Below, piece by piece: positions 17,088 to 25,845 of a stretch of 64,000 nucleotides of DNA. The translations under genes were made by a program, and so were the position numbers. This stretch comes from Streptomyces cinnamoneus. GTDB taxonomy: Bacteria; Actinomycetota; Actinomycetes; Streptomycetales; Streptomycetaceae. Under the pieces are notes generated by a model, which did no database searches, had not been told where the DNA came from, and saw only the letters and a program-made list of their open reading frames with translations. The stretch lies in assembly GCF_002939475.1 (NCBI RefSeq), contig NZ_PKFQ01000001.1, positions 6,197,001 to 6,261,000 of the forward strand, read 5' to 3'. The stretch's first letter is position 1. Every line of letters starts with the position of its first letter.

Positions 17088-18332
17088 TCAGGGCGTGTCC
17101 TGTGGGACAAGCACCTCCGTGATGCCGCGCGCCGCCAGATGGTCCGCGTCCCGGGCCCGTTGCGCGAGGACCACCGCCGGCCGCCCTCCGCCGGAGGCGA
17201 CCCGCATCCACGCCTCGAAGAACGCCCCGCCCGGCGCGCACACCCCCCGCCCCGGAGCGCCGTCCGGCTCGCCCACGTCCAGGACCAGGGCGGTCGTCCG
17301 GGGCGCGACCGGCTCACGTGCCGCGCCCTCCTGCCACTCCCGTACGACCCGGCACATCGCCTCGCCCGCGGGTTTGAGCCGCCGGTCGTTGGTGAACAGG
17401 CCGAGCCCGTACTCCAGCTCCGGAAAGTCCGCCAGGGCGCGGTCCACGTCGTGCGAGCACCACCACGTGACCCCCCACACGTCCGGGCAGTCCAGCACGT
17501 GCGCGAGCGTCGCCCGGGTGAAGTCCGCCGCCCGCCCGGGCGGAACGTGCGGGGCGGGCGCGCCGACCTCCTGGAGCCACACCGGCCGGGCCGGCTCCAC
17601 GGCCCACGCCTTCGCGAGCTCCACCAGGTAGGCCGCGTGCAGGGCGGTGGCCGCCCCGCCGGGCCCGTGCCGCTGGGCCGTGCCGTTGAACACCCACGAG
17701 TGCACGGCGGTCATCGTGCCCAGCCGGGCCGAGTGTGCGGGCGTGAACGGGTGCGTGCCGTCGTACCAGGCGACGTCGTAGGACGCGTGGGTGTGCGCGC
17801 GGCCCGGTGCGCCCTCCTCGCACGCGTCCAGCATCCGTCGCAGCCACCGCTCCGCCTGGCCGGCGTCGATCCGGTCGGGGTCGGGGTGGGGGGCGGCGGA
17901 GAACTGGTTGACCTCGTTGCCGACCGTCATGCCCAGGAAGTTGGGCCGGCCGGCGAGGGCGCCGGCGAGGGCGCGGAGGTAGGCGGCCTGGGCCTCGACG
18001 ACGTCGGGGTCGGTGAAGAGGTTCCGGCGGTGCCAGGTGGTGGTCCAGGAGGGGACGAAGTCGAAGCTGGACAGATGGCCCTGGAGGCCGTCGACGCTCA
18101 CGTCCAGGCCGCGTTCGCCGGCCGCGTCGACGAGCAGTCCGAGCTGGTCGAGGGCGCGCGGCCGGATGAGGGAGCGGTTGGGCTGGAAGAGCGGCCAGAG
18201 CGGGAAGACGCGGATGTGGTCCAGGCCGAGGACGGCAAGGGAGTCCAGGTCGGCGCGGATGTCGTCCGGAGCGAAGTCGAGCCAGTGGTGGAACCAGCCC
18301 CGTGAGGGGGTGTAGTTGACGCCGAAGCGCAC
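17088..18332 (-). CDS. GH5-family beta-mannosidase-like glycoside hydrolase
   Basis: This 414-residue cytosolic TIM-barrel enzyme has no signal peptide. The acid/base is Glu140 in VGNEVNQF and the likely nucleophile is Glu255 in PVWLQEVGAP. Short size, intracellular location and company with GH38 and GH85 fit the GH5_18 group, which cleaves the Man-beta-1,4-GlcNAc disaccharide left from N-glycan cores. The subfamily call is my inference from context and sequence feel; a beta-mannanase is the main alternative. It is 13 bp after the permease gene in the same operon. Confidence 0.75.
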   Translation of the reverse strand: MRFGVNYTPSRGWFHHWLDFAPDDIRADLDSLAVLGLDHIRVFPLWPLFQPNRSLIRPRALDQLGLLVDAAGERGLDVSVDGLQGHLSSFDFVPSWTTTWHRRNLFTDPDVVEAQAAYLRALAGALAGRPNFLGMTVGNEVNQFSAAPHPDPDRIDAGQAERWLRRMLDACEEGAPGRAHTHASYDVAWYDGTHPFTPAHSARLGTMTAVHSWVFNGTAQRHGPGGAATALHAAYLVELAKAWAVEPARPVWLQEVGAPAPHVPPGRAADFTRATLAHVLDCPDVWGVTWWCSHDVDRALADFPELEYGLGLFTNDRRLKPAGEAMCRVVREWQEGAAREPVAPRTTALVLDVGEPDGAPGRGVCAPGGAFFEAWMRVASGGGRPAVVLAQRARDADHLAARGITEVLVPQDTP

Positions 18333-18345
18333 GTGAGCGATCCCT

Positions 18346-19176
18346 TCAGCCCTTGACGGCGCCCTCGCCCACCCCGCGGAAGAAGTACCGCTGGAGACAG
18401 GCGAACATCACGATGAGCGGGGCGACCGCGATGACGGTCCCGGCGGCGACCAGCCGGGGGTTCTGCGCGAAGGTGCCGTGGAGGAAGTTCAGACCCACGG
18501 TCAGGGTGAACTTGTCGGAGTCGGTCAGGACGATCAGCGGCCACAGGAAGTCGTCCCAGGCGCCCATGAAGGCGAAGATCGCAACGACCGCGAGGGTGCC
18601 GCGCACCGACGGCAGGCCGATCCGCACGAACCGCTGCCAGGCGTTCGCCCCGTCGATGACGGCCGCCTCCTCCACCTCCCGGGGCAGGGCCGCGAAGGCG
18701 TTCCGCATGAGCAGGACGTTGAGGGCGCCCACGGCGCCGGGCAGCACGACCGCGGTGAGCGTGTTGGCGAGGTCCAGGTCGCGCATCATCGTGAACTGTG
18801 CGATGACGATGGACTCCAGCGGCACCAGCAGGGCCAGCACGAACGCGAGCCCGGCGGCCTTGCGGCCCCTGAAGCGCAGCCTGGCCAGTGCGTAGCCGGC
18901 CATGGAGGCGCCGGCGAGGTTGGTGAGCACGCTGGCCACCGCCACCTTGAGGGAGTTCAGGGCGTAGTCCCACACGGGGATGATGTCCGCGACCTCCGCG
19001 TAGTTGTGCGCCGTCGGGTGGCCGGGGAGCAGGCGGGGCGGCGAGGTGTAGACGTCCTCGGTGGTGCTCTTGAGCGACGTCGACAGCTGCCAGAGGAAGG
19101 GGCCGACGGTGACGGCCAGCACGAGGAGCATCAGCAGGTAACGCAGCGCCTTCTCCCAGCCGGGCGTCCGCGACAT
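18346..19176 (-). CDS. Carbohydrate ABC transporter permease (MalG-like)
   Basis: This 276-residue inner-membrane subunit has six hydrophobic segments and the CUT1 EAA loop EEAAVIDGANAWQRFVRIGLP that docks the ATPase. It lies 19 bp after the MalF-like permease. No ATPase gene is in this locus; Streptomyces importers of this type commonly share the MsiK ATPase encoded elsewhere. Confidence 0.9.
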   Translation of the reverse strand: MSRTPGWEKALRYLLMLLVLAVTVGPFLWQLSTSLKSTTEDVYTSPPRLLPGHPTAHNYAEVADIIPVWDYALNSLKVAVASVLTNLAGASMAGYALARLRFRGRKAAGLAFVLALLVPLESIVIAQFTMMRDLDLANTLTAVVLPGAVGALNVLLMRNAFAALPREVEEAAVIDGANAWQRFVRIGLPSVRGTLAVVAIFAFMGAWDDFLWPLIVLTDSDKFTLTVGLNFLHGTFAQNPRLVAAGTVIAVAPLIVMFACLQRYFFRGVGEGAVKG

Positions 19177-19195
19177 CAGGCCTTCTCCCCGCGCA

Positions 19196-20095
19196 TCAGT
19201 ACTTCTCCTTGCGGTCGGTACGGTCGGCGCGCAGCACGAGCAGCATGAGCAGGAGCGCGACGGCGAAGACGACGAGGGAGATGGCGGAGGCGTAGCCCAC
19301 GCGGCCGTTCAGCCCGGTGCCGGTGCGCTGGACGAGCATCACCAGCGTGGTGTCCTGGCCGGCCGGGCCGCCCGTGGGCCCGGCCACCAGGTAGACCTCC
19401 GAGAAGACCTTGAAGGCCGCCACGGAGGACAGCGCGCCGACCAGCACCATGGTGGGGCGGACGGCCGGCACGGTGACGCTGCGGAAGCGGCGCAGCGGGC
19501 CGGCCCCGTCGACGGCGGCCGCCTCGTGCAGCTCGCGCGGGACGTTCCCCAGGGCCGCCAGATAAACGATCATGTAGTAGCCGAGCCCCTTCCACACGGT
19601 CAGGGCCATCGCGCTGAGCAGCAGCAGCCAGGAGTCGCCGAGGAAGTCGACCGGCCCGGCACCGAGGACGTGCAGGATCCCGTTGACCAGGCCCCGGTCG
19701 TCGAGCATCCACACCCAGATCAGGGACACGACGACGACGGACGCGACCACGGGCGTGTAGAACGCCGCGCGGAAGAAGGCGACGCCGGGGATCTGCTTCT
19801 GGACCAGCAGTGCCAGCAGCAGGGGCAGCAGCACCGTGAAGGGCACGACGAGGAGCACGTACAGGAGGCTGTTGCGCAGCGCCACCCAGAACTGTTCGTC
19901 GTGCAGCAGGCCGCGGAAGTTGGCCGTGCCGACCCAGTGGCCGCCGGTGAGGGTGCGGGCGTCGGTGAACGCCTTGGAGAACGTGCTGAGGACCGGGTAG
20001 AGGCTGAAGACGGCGACGACGGCGAGGCCGGGCAGGAGGAAGAGCCAGGGAGTGACCGCCCGGTGGGTACGGACCCGTGACGCGCTGCGTGGCAC
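19196..20095 (-). CDS. Carbohydrate ABC transporter permease (MalF-like)
   Basis: This 299-residue CUT1-type permease begins with an N-terminal hydrophobic segment (TPWLFLLPGLAVVAVFSLYP) and has the EAA loop LHEAAAVDGAGPLRRFRSVTVP. It pairs with the MalG-like subunit that follows. It starts 6 bp after the substrate-binding protein, so the two are translated in close succession. The likely substrate is a mannose-rich oligosaccharide released by the GH85 enzyme of the same operon. Confidence 0.9.
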   Translation of the reverse strand: MPRSASRVRTHRAVTPWLFLLPGLAVVAVFSLYPVLSTFSKAFTDARTLTGGHWVGTANFRGLLHDEQFWVALRNSLLYVLLVVPFTVLLPLLLALLVQKQIPGVAFFRAAFYTPVVASVVVVSLIWVWMLDDRGLVNGILHVLGAGPVDFLGDSWLLLLSAMALTVWKGLGYYMIVYLAALGNVPRELHEAAAVDGAGPLRRFRSVTVPAVRPTMVLVGALSSVAAFKVFSEVYLVAGPTGGPAGQDTTLVMLVQRTGTGLNGRVGYASAISLVVFAVALLLMLLVLRADRTDRKEKY

Positions 20096-20101
20096 GGCGG
20101 A

Positions 20102-21400
20102 TCAGCCCCGCTCGAGCAGCTTGTCGCTCTGCGCCGCCGCGTCGTCGAGCGCCTGCCGGGGTGACTTCCTGCCCTGGAGGGCCTTGGCGACCTCGTTCTT
20201 GAGCACCGTCTTCATCTCGTCGCTCATGACCACGGGCGTGTAGTTGACGGCGCCCTTGAGCATCTTCGCCGACGCCACCCGCACGCGGCCTTCGTCGGTG
20301 CCGTCGTCGGCGGTCCAGTACGGGTCGTCCAGGGAGCCCCGGGTACTGGGGAAGACGGCGACCTTGTGCGCGAACGCCTCCTGGTTCTCCTTGGCGGTGA
20401 CGAAATGCGCGAAGGCGACCGCGGCCGCCTTGTGTGCGCTGTGCTCGTTGACGGCCAGGCCCATCACGTACATGTTCGGCTTGCCGGTGTTGTTGGGCGC
20501 GTCGGTGATGCCGAGTTCGCGGTAGAGACTCGGTGCGTTCTTCTTGAAGGTCTCCAGGTCGTGGGCGCCGCCCGGGTTCATGGCGACCTTCTGCTCCAGG
20601 AACTTCTGCCCGGATTTCTCGGCGCTGTTGGTCAGGGCCTGCGGGTCGAGACCGCCGCGGTCGTAGAGTTCCTTGTACTTGCTCAGCAGCTCGACGCCCT
20701 TGGGTTCGTTGTATGTGAACCTGGTGGCGTCGTGGTTCATCAGCTGCACGCCGTAGCGCCCGAAATCCTCGATGGACGGAGTGTTGGCGAGCGTCGCCGT
20801 GCGTCCACCGGACTTCTCCGCCATCGTCATGGCCGTGGCGAACAGTTCCTCGTAGCTCTTCGGGGGCTTCTCGGGATCGAGGCCCGAGGACCGGAAGAGG
20901 GCCTTGTTGTAGAAGAGCGGCCCGGTGTTGAGGTACCAGGGGAAGGCGTAGGAGCCGTCCAGCCCGGGCAGGGTGTTGCCCTGCCACGCCTCGGGCGTGT
21001 ATTCGCCCTTGAACCTCGCGGCGGCCTTCTCCTTGTCCAGGTTCGTCAGCATCCCGGCCTTGGCCAGGGGAAAGGAGAGGTCGGGGGAGACGTTGACGAC
21101 GTCCGGCAGCGTCCCGCCGCCGGCCTCGGCGCTCAGCTTGTCGGCGTAGTGCTCGGCCGGCTGGTCGAGCCATTTGACCTTGACGCCCGGATTCTGTCTC
21201 TCGAAGTCCTTCACCAGGCCGTCGAAGTAATCCTTGAACTTCGCGCGCAGATTCCACGTCTGGAAGGTGATGGTGCCCTCGGGCTTTCCGTCCGCGCTCG
21301 ATCCGCCGCCTCCTCCGTCGCCGCCCGAGCCGCAGGCGGTGAGCGTCAGGGGGAGGACGAGGAGCGAAGCGACGGCGACACGGGGCCTGGATATGGGCAT
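20102..21400 (-). CDS. Sugar ABC transporter substrate-binding lipoprotein
   Basis: This 432-residue CUT1 extracellular solute-binding protein has a lipoprotein signal peptide (SLLVLPLTLTAC, lipobox LTAC), a glycine-rich linker and a family 1 binding fold (TITFQTWN, then VKWLDQPAEHYADKL). The start chosen is ATG 21400, which directly precedes the signal peptide and has AAGGAG upstream; the frame extends 23 residues further, but that extension has no signal-like sequence. It is the first gene of the glycan operon and is divergent from lacI. Confidence 0.88.
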   Translation of the reverse strand: MPISRPRVAVASLLVLPLTLTACGSGGDGGGGGSSADGKPEGTITFQTWNLRAKFKDYFDGLVKDFERQNPGVKVKWLDQPAEHYADKLSAEAGGGTLPDVVNVSPDLSFPLAKAGMLTNLDKEKAAARFKGEYTPEAWQGNTLPGLDGSYAFPWYLNTGPLFYNKALFRSSGLDPEKPPKSYEELFATAMTMAEKSGGRTATLANTPSIEDFGRYGVQLMNHDATRFTYNEPKGVELLSKYKELYDRGGLDPQALTNSAEKSGQKFLEQKVAMNPGGAHDLETFKKNAPSLYRELGITDAPNNTGKPNMYVMGLAVNEHSAHKAAAVAFAHFVTAKENQEAFAHKVAVFPSTRGSLDDPYWTADDGTDEGRVRVASAKMLKGAVNYTPVVMSDEMKTVLKNEVAKALQGRKSPRQALDDAAAQSDKLLERG

Positions 21401-21435
21401 GGCCGGGGGAGCTCCTTCGATCGGGTCGGCAGGAG

Positions 21436-21451
21436 GCAGGTCAAAACCTGC
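21436..21451. promoter_or_regulatory. Palindrome upstream of the sugar-binding protein
   Basis: The sequence GCAGGT-caaa-ACCTGC is a perfect 6-bp inverted repeat in the leader or promoter region of the glycan operon, 36 bp upstream of the lipoprotein start. It could be a second regulator site or a leader hairpin. Its sequence is unrelated to the LacI-type site at 21489. Confidence 0.3.
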
Positions 21452-21488
21452 ACCCGGCAGGCGAGTCACGTCAATACTGCCGTCAACG

Positions 21489-21504
21489 ACTAATGCGCTT
21501 TAGT
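21489..21504. promoter_or_regulatory. Predicted LacI-family operator
   Basis: The site ACTAATGCGCTTTAGT is a 16-bp palindrome with a central CG and one mismatched pair, the form preferred by LacI-family repressors. It lies in the gap between the lipoprotein gene and the lacI gene, 40 bp upstream of the lacI start chosen here, and can control both directions. Confidence 0.7.
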
Positions 21505-21543
21505 GTGTTGGTGCCCGAAGGGCTCCGAGGAGGGGTGGGAACG

Positions 21544-22611
21544 ATGCGCCACCGGCCGGCCCGACGCCCCACGATGAAGGACGTCGCCCAGCGGGCGGGC
21601 GTCTCGGAGAGCGCGGTCTCCTTCGCCCTCAACGACCGGCCGGGCGTCTCCGCCGCGACCCGCGAGCGCGTCCGCCGCGTCGCCGAGCAGCTCGGCTGGC
21701 AGCCCAGCGCCGCGGCCCGCGCCCTGTCGGGCGAGGGCGCGGCGACCGTCGGCCTGGTCCTGGCCCGCCCCGCCCGTACCCTCGGCGTCGAGTCCTTCTT
21801 CCTCCAGCTCGTCTCCGGTGTCCAGGAGGCGCTCGCCGCGCGGGGGCTGGGACTGCTCTTCCAGGTCGTCGAGGACCTGGACGCCGAGTGCGCGGTCCAC
21901 CGCCGCTGGTGGGCCGAGCACCGGGTCGACGGCGTCCTCGTCGTCGACCCCCGCGACGGGGACCCCCGCCCGGAGCTGCTGGCGGAGCTGGGCCTGCCCG
22001 CCGTGGTCGTCGGCGCCCCGGCCGAGGCGGTCCCGCGGGGTGCGGCGATCTCCACGGTGTGGGCCGACGACGCCGGCGCGATGGCCTCGGTCGTGGCCCA
22101 CCTCCACGCCCTGGGTCACCGCAGAGTCGTCCACGTCGCGGGCCTGCCCGGCCTCGCCCACACCCGGCGCCGCATCGACTCCCTGCGCGCCGAGGCCGAG
22201 CGCCTGGGCCTGCCCGAGGCGAGGTCGGTGACCACGGACTACTCCGACGCCCAGGGCGCCGAGGCCACCCGCCGCGTCCTCGCGGCCCCCCGCCCGCCCA
22301 CCGCGCTCGTCTACGACAACGACGTGATGGCCGTGGCGGGCCTGGCCGTGGCCGCGGAACGCGGCCTGTCGGTGCCCGGCGGCCTGTCCGTCGTGGCGTG
22401 GGAGGACTCGGTCCTGTGCCGCACCACCCACCCGCCCCTCACGGCCCTGAACCGCGACACCGCGGCCTTCGGCCGCCGCGCGGCGGAGCGCCTGACGGCC
22501 CTCCTGGACGGCGCCGAGCCGGTCAGCGTCCAGGACCCGCGGCCCGGGCTGGTCCGGCGGGGGAGTACAGGGCCCCCGGAGAAGAGCAGTGTGCGCAAGG
22601 GTGCAGGATAG
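21544..22611 (+). CDS. LacI-family transcriptional regulator of the glycan operon
   Basis: This 355-residue regulator has an N-terminal LacI helix-turn-helix (TMKDVAQRAGVSESAVSFAL, the last residues being the recognition helix), the hinge region and a periplasmic-binding-like effector domain. The start is ATG 21544, with AGGAGGGG upstream. An in-frame ATG at 21493 is rejected because it lies inside the palindromic operator. Divergent orientation and the shared operator make it the local repressor, with a glycan fragment as probable inducer. Confidence 0.85.
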   Translation: MRHRPARRPTMKDVAQRAGVSESAVSFALNDRPGVSAATRERVRRVAEQLGWQPSAAARALSGEGAATVGLVLARPARTLGVESFFLQLVSGVQEALAARGLGLLFQVVEDLDAECAVHRRWWAEHRVDGVLVVDPRDGDPRPELLAELGLPAVVVGAPAEAVPRGAAISTVWADDAGAMASVVAHLHALGHRRVVHVAGLPGLAHTRRRIDSLRAEAERLGLPEARSVTTDYSDAQGAEATRRVLAAPRPPTALVYDNDVMAVAGLAVAAERGLSVPGGLSVVAWEDSVLCRTTHPPLTALNRDTAAFGRRAAERLTALLDGAEPVSVQDPRPGLVRRGSTGPPEKSSVRKGAG

Positions 22612-22615
22612 AGGC

Positions 22616-23113
22616 ATGACTACCAAGGTTTACTTCGATATCACCATCAACGACGAGCCCGCCGGGCGCATCAACTTCAACCTGTTCGACGACGTCGTTC
22701 CGAAGACCGCGGAGAACTTCCGCGCGCTGGCCACCGGCGAGAAGGGCTTCGGCTACGCCGGCTCCTCCTTCCACCGGGTCATTCCCGCCTTCATGCTCCA
22801 GGGCGGCGACTTCACCCGCGGCAACGGCACGGGCGGCAAGAGCATCTACGGTGAGAAGTTCGCCGACGAGAACTTCACCCTCAAGCACGACCGGCCGGGC
22901 CTGCTGTCCATGGCCAACGCCGGCCCGAACACCAACGGCTCGCAGTTCTTCATCACCACGATCGTGACCGACTGGCTCGACGGCAAGCACGTCGTGTTCG
23001 GCGAGGTCGCCGACGAGACCAGCATGGCCCTGGTCAAGAAGATCGAGGCGCTGGGCTCCCGCGGCGGCGCGACCTCCGCGAAGATCACCATCGCGGCGTC
23101 CGGTCAGCTCTGA
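22616..23113 (+). CDS. Cyclophilin-type peptidyl-prolyl cis-trans isomerase
   Basis: This 165-residue single-domain cytosolic cyclophilin catalyses proline isomerisation in protein folding. The active-site segments are FHRVIPAFMLQGGDFTRG (Arg, Phe, Gln), MANAGPNTNGSQFFI and the tryptophan of TDWLDGKHVVFG. The start ATG 22616 lies 4 bp after the lacI stop, so read-through from lacI is likely in addition to any own promoter within the lacI 3' end. A large hairpin follows the stop. Confidence 0.93.
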   Translation: MTTKVYFDITINDEPAGRINFNLFDDVVPKTAENFRALATGEKGFGYAGSSFHRVIPAFMLQGGDFTRGNGTGGKSIYGEKFADENFTLKHDRPGLLSMANAGPNTNGSQFFITTIVTDWLDGKHVVFGEVADETSMALVKKIEALGSRGGATSAKITIAASGQL

Positions 23114-23121
23114 CGGCCGGC

Positions 23122-23166
23122 GGGAACGTGAGGCCGCCCGTCCGCTGACCGGACCGGCCCGTTCCC
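23122..23166 (+). terminator. Long nested hairpin terminator after cyclophilin gene
   Basis: Three successive stems of 7, 5 and 5 bp (23122-23128 with 23160-23166; 23132-23136 with 23155-23159; 23140-23144 with 23150-23154) stack on a continuous right arm. The left arm has two 3-nt bulges and the loop is 5 nt. It separates the cyclophilin gene from the nickel-type operon. Confidence 0.7.
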
Positions 23167-23202
23167 ACCCCCGAGCACGCCCCCACCTTTACGTACGCTT
23201 TA

Positions 23203-23221
23203 ATTGCGAGTGATTCGCAAT
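23203..23221. promoter_or_regulatory. Nur-box-like operator upstream of nik operon
   Basis: The sequence ATTGCGA-N5-TCGCAAT is a perfect 7-bp inverted repeat with a 5-nt spacer, 30 bp upstream of the nikA-like start. The published S. coelicolor Nur box is TTGCAA-N5-TTGCAA; spacing and outer TTGC/GCAA agree. Nur is the nickel-responsive Fur-family repressor of nikABCDE. The match was made from memory of the motif. Confidence 0.6.
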
Positions 23222-23251
23222 AGCAACACGTAGTAAGCAAGAGGTGGGGGC

Positions 23252-24844
23252 ATGACCGCCCGGTCCATACGGGGAGTGGCCGCCACGGCCATGGCAGGCG
23301 TACTCGCGGCAGGGGCGGTGGCCTGTGCGGCGCCCGGTGGCGGGCGCGAAGGCGGCGCCGGGGACTCGCTCGTCGTCGGGCTGGCCAACGAGCCCGAGAC
23401 CCTCAGTCCCCTCCTGGGCTACGGCAAGGACGGCAACTCCAAGATCTTCGACGGGCTGCTCCGCCGCGACGCCGGCATGAAGCTGCGGCCCGCCCTCGCC
23501 GCCGAGCTGCCGAAGGTCACCGACGACGGGCGGACGTACACCTACAAGCTCCGCCAGGGCGTGAAGTTCAGCGACGGAGAGCCCTTCACCGCCAGGGACG
23601 TGGTCTTCACCTACCGGACCATCCTGGACGAGAAGACCAACAACGCCGCCAAGGGCGAGCTCGACGCCATCGACGAGGTCACCGCCCAGGGCGACGACAC
23701 CGTCGTCTTCGCGCTCAAGTACCCCTACGCCCCCTTCGCCGAGCGCACCGTCCTGCCCATCGCCCCCGAACACGCGGCCAAGGGCCAGGACGTCAACACC
23801 GGCTCCTTCAACACCGCGCCCATCGGCACCGGACCGTACGTCCTCACCGGCTGGAGCAAGGGCGAGAAGCTGACCTTCAAGGCCAACCCCGGCTACTGGG
23901 GCGGCGAGCCGAAGGTCAAGAAGCTCACCATGGCGATCATCAAGGACGACGACGTGCGCGCCACCCGGCTGCGCTCCGGCGACCTCGACGGCGCCGTCCT
24001 GCCGCCCAACCTCGTCAAGGGCTTCAAGGGCGACAAGGACAAGGTGACCCTCACCGCCCGCACCACCGACTTCCGCGGTGTCACGCTGCCCACGGCGGGC
24101 AAGGTCACCGGCGACCCCGCCGTCCGCCGCGCCCTCGACCTGGCCGTCGACCGGGCGGCCATGGTCGACAAGCTGCTCGAAGGCGCCGGACGGGCCGGCT
24201 ACGGGCCCGTGCCCACCGACAGCGAGTGGTTCGCCGAGGGCACCGAGCGCCCCCACGACCTGGAGAAGGCCCAGCGGCTCCTGGACGACGCGGGCTGGCG
24301 GCCCGCCGCCGGCGGCGTCCGCGAGAAGGACGGACAGCGCGCCTCCTTCACCCTCTGGTTCCCCGCGGGCGACAAGCTCCGCGAGGAGCACGCCCTCGCC
24401 TTCGCGTCCGACGCCAAGAAGGCCGGCATCGAGGTCAAGGTGCAGAGCGGCACCTGGGAGGTCATCGAGCCCCGCATGAAGGACGACGCGGTGCTCGCCG
24501 GCGGCGGCAACCCCGCCGACCCCGACTTCGACCTCTACAACCTGCTCCACTCCTCCCTCGCCCTCGACGGCTTCAACAACATGGCCGCCTACGCCAGCCC
24601 CGACGTCGACAAGGCCCTCGAGGAGGGCCGGCGCAGCGGCGACAAGAGCGCCCGCAAGGCCGCCTACGACAAGGTCCAGCAAGGTCTCGCCGACAACCCC
24701 GGCTACGTCTTCCTCACCGACGTCGACCACCTCTACGTCGTGAACGACGCCTGGCAGGACCTCACCACCCAGGTCGAACCGCACGACCACGGCCTCGGTG
24801 CCGGACCGTGGTGGAACGTCGAGGACTGGCAGCCCGCGAAGTGA
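23252..24844 (+). CDS. nikA: Nickel/peptide-type ABC substrate-binding lipoprotein
   Basis: This 530-residue family 5 solute-binding protein has a lipoprotein signal (ATAMAGVLAAGAVAC, Cys as acylation site). The SBP_bac_5 fold is clear (GLANEPETLSPLLGYGKDGN, YTYKLRQGVKFSDGEPFTA, PIGTGPYVL). Family 5 binds peptides or Ni(II) complexes. The Nur-like box in front and the order SBP-permease-permease-ATPase-ATPase match S. coelicolor nikABCDE, so nickel is the best guess. A dipeptide importer is the alternative. A histidine-containing EPHDHG motif near the C-terminus might bind metal. Confidence 0.72.
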   Translation: MTARSIRGVAATAMAGVLAAGAVACAAPGGGREGGAGDSLVVGLANEPETLSPLLGYGKDGNSKIFDGLLRRDAGMKLRPALAAELPKVTDDGRTYTYKLRQGVKFSDGEPFTARDVVFTYRTILDEKTNNAAKGELDAIDEVTAQGDDTVVFALKYPYAPFAERTVLPIAPEHAAKGQDVNTGSFNTAPIGTGPYVLTGWSKGEKLTFKANPGYWGGEPKVKKLTMAIIKDDDVRATRLRSGDLDGAVLPPNLVKGFKGDKDKVTLTARTTDFRGVTLPTAGKVTGDPAVRRALDLAVDRAAMVDKLLEGAGRAGYGPVPTDSEWFAEGTERPHDLEKAQRLLDDAGWRPAAGGVREKDGQRASFTLWFPAGDKLREEHALAFASDAKKAGIEVKVQSGTWEVIEPRMKDDAVLAGGGNPADPDFDLYNLLHSSLALDGFNNMAAYASPDVDKALEEGRRSGDKSARKAAYDKVQQGLADNPGYVFLTDVDHLYVVNDAWQDLTTQVEPHDHGLGAGPWWNVEDWQPAK

Positions 24845-25845
24845 GCCCCCGGCCCCGCACCCTCCCCTGGGGGCCGATGGCACGCATGGCGGGGCGGCGG
24901 CTCCTGGCCGCCGTCCCCCTGCTCGCCGTCGTGACGTTCGGCGTGTTCGCCCTCGCCGCCGCGTCGCCGTTCGACCCCGCCAAGGCCTACGCCGGCACCT
25001 CCGGCCTGAGCGCCGGCCAGGACGTCCTCGACCGGCTCCGCGAGAACCTCGGCGCCGACCGGCCGTTCGTCGCCCGCTGGTGGGACTGGCTGACCGCCGC
25101 CCTCACCGGCGACCTCGGCGACTCCGCGTCCCTGCGCCAGCCCGTCACCCAGGTCATCGGCGAACGCGTCGGCTGGTCCGTCCTGCTGGGCGGCGTCGCC
25201 TTCGCCCTCGCCGTCACCGTGGGCACTGCTCTCGGCGTCCTCGCCGCCCGGCGCCGCGGCGGCCTCCTCGACCGGACCGTGACCTCCCTGGCGTACGTCC
25301 TGGAGGCCGCGCCGCCCTTCTGGCTGGGGCTGCTGGCCGTCTGGGGCTTCGCCCTGAAGCTCGACGCCCTGCCCGCCGGGGGCCTCACCGACACCGGCAG
25401 CGACGTGGTCACCGCCGGACAGGTCGCCTCCCATCTCGTGCTCCCCGCCGCGGTGCTGGCCGCCACCCAGCTGCCCTGGTTCGTGCTGTACGTACGCCAG
25501 GGCGTCGGCGACGCCCTCACGGAGGACCCCGTGCGCGGCGCCCGCGCCCGCGGCCTGAGCGAACGGACGGTGCTGCTCCACCACGCCCTGCGGTCCGGAC
25601 TGCTGCCCGTCCTCACCCTCCTCGGCTCGCGCGTGCCCGAACTCATCACCGGCGCCCTGCTCGTCGAGACGGTCTTCAGCTGGCCCGGCATCGCCTCCGC
25701 CACCGTCGAGGCCGCCACCAAGGTCGACTTCCCGCTGCTGGCGGCCCTCACCGTGCTCGCCACAGCCGCCGTCCTCGTCGGCAACCTGCTCTCCGACCTG
25801 CTCTACGGACTCGCCGACCCGAGGGTGTCCCATGAAGAGATGTGA
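24841..25845 (+). CDS. nikB: Nickel/peptide-type ABC permease, DppB/NikB-like
   Basis: This 334-residue integral membrane subunit has about six transmembrane segments, the first at LLAAVPLLAVVTFGVFALAA. The EAA-type loop lies near VRGARARGLSERTVLLHHAL. GTG 24841 overlaps the nikA stop (GTGA), which favours it as start; an ATG at 24877 just before the first membrane segment would give 322 residues and is a real alternative. Confidence 0.8.
   Translation: MSPRPRTLPWGPMARMAGRRLLAAVPLLAVVTFGVFALAAASPFDPAKAYAGTSGLSAGQDVLDRLRENLGADRPFVARWWDWLTAALTGDLGDSASLRQPVTQVIGERVGWSVLLGGVAFALAVTVGTALGVLAARRRGGLLDRTVTSLAYVLEAAPPFWLGLLAVWGFALKLDALPAGGLTDTGSDVVTAGQVASHLVLPAAVLAATQLPWFVLYVRQGVGDALTEDPVRGARARGLSERTVLLHHALRSGLLPVLTLLGSRVPELITGALLVETVFSWPGIASATVEAATKVDFPLLAALTVLATAAVLVGNLLSDLLYGLADPRVSHEEM

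Noticed and set aside
21493..21543. Upstream start for the LacI gene
   Set aside because: It lies within the predicted operator and lacks a good ribosome site; ATG 21544 is preferred.
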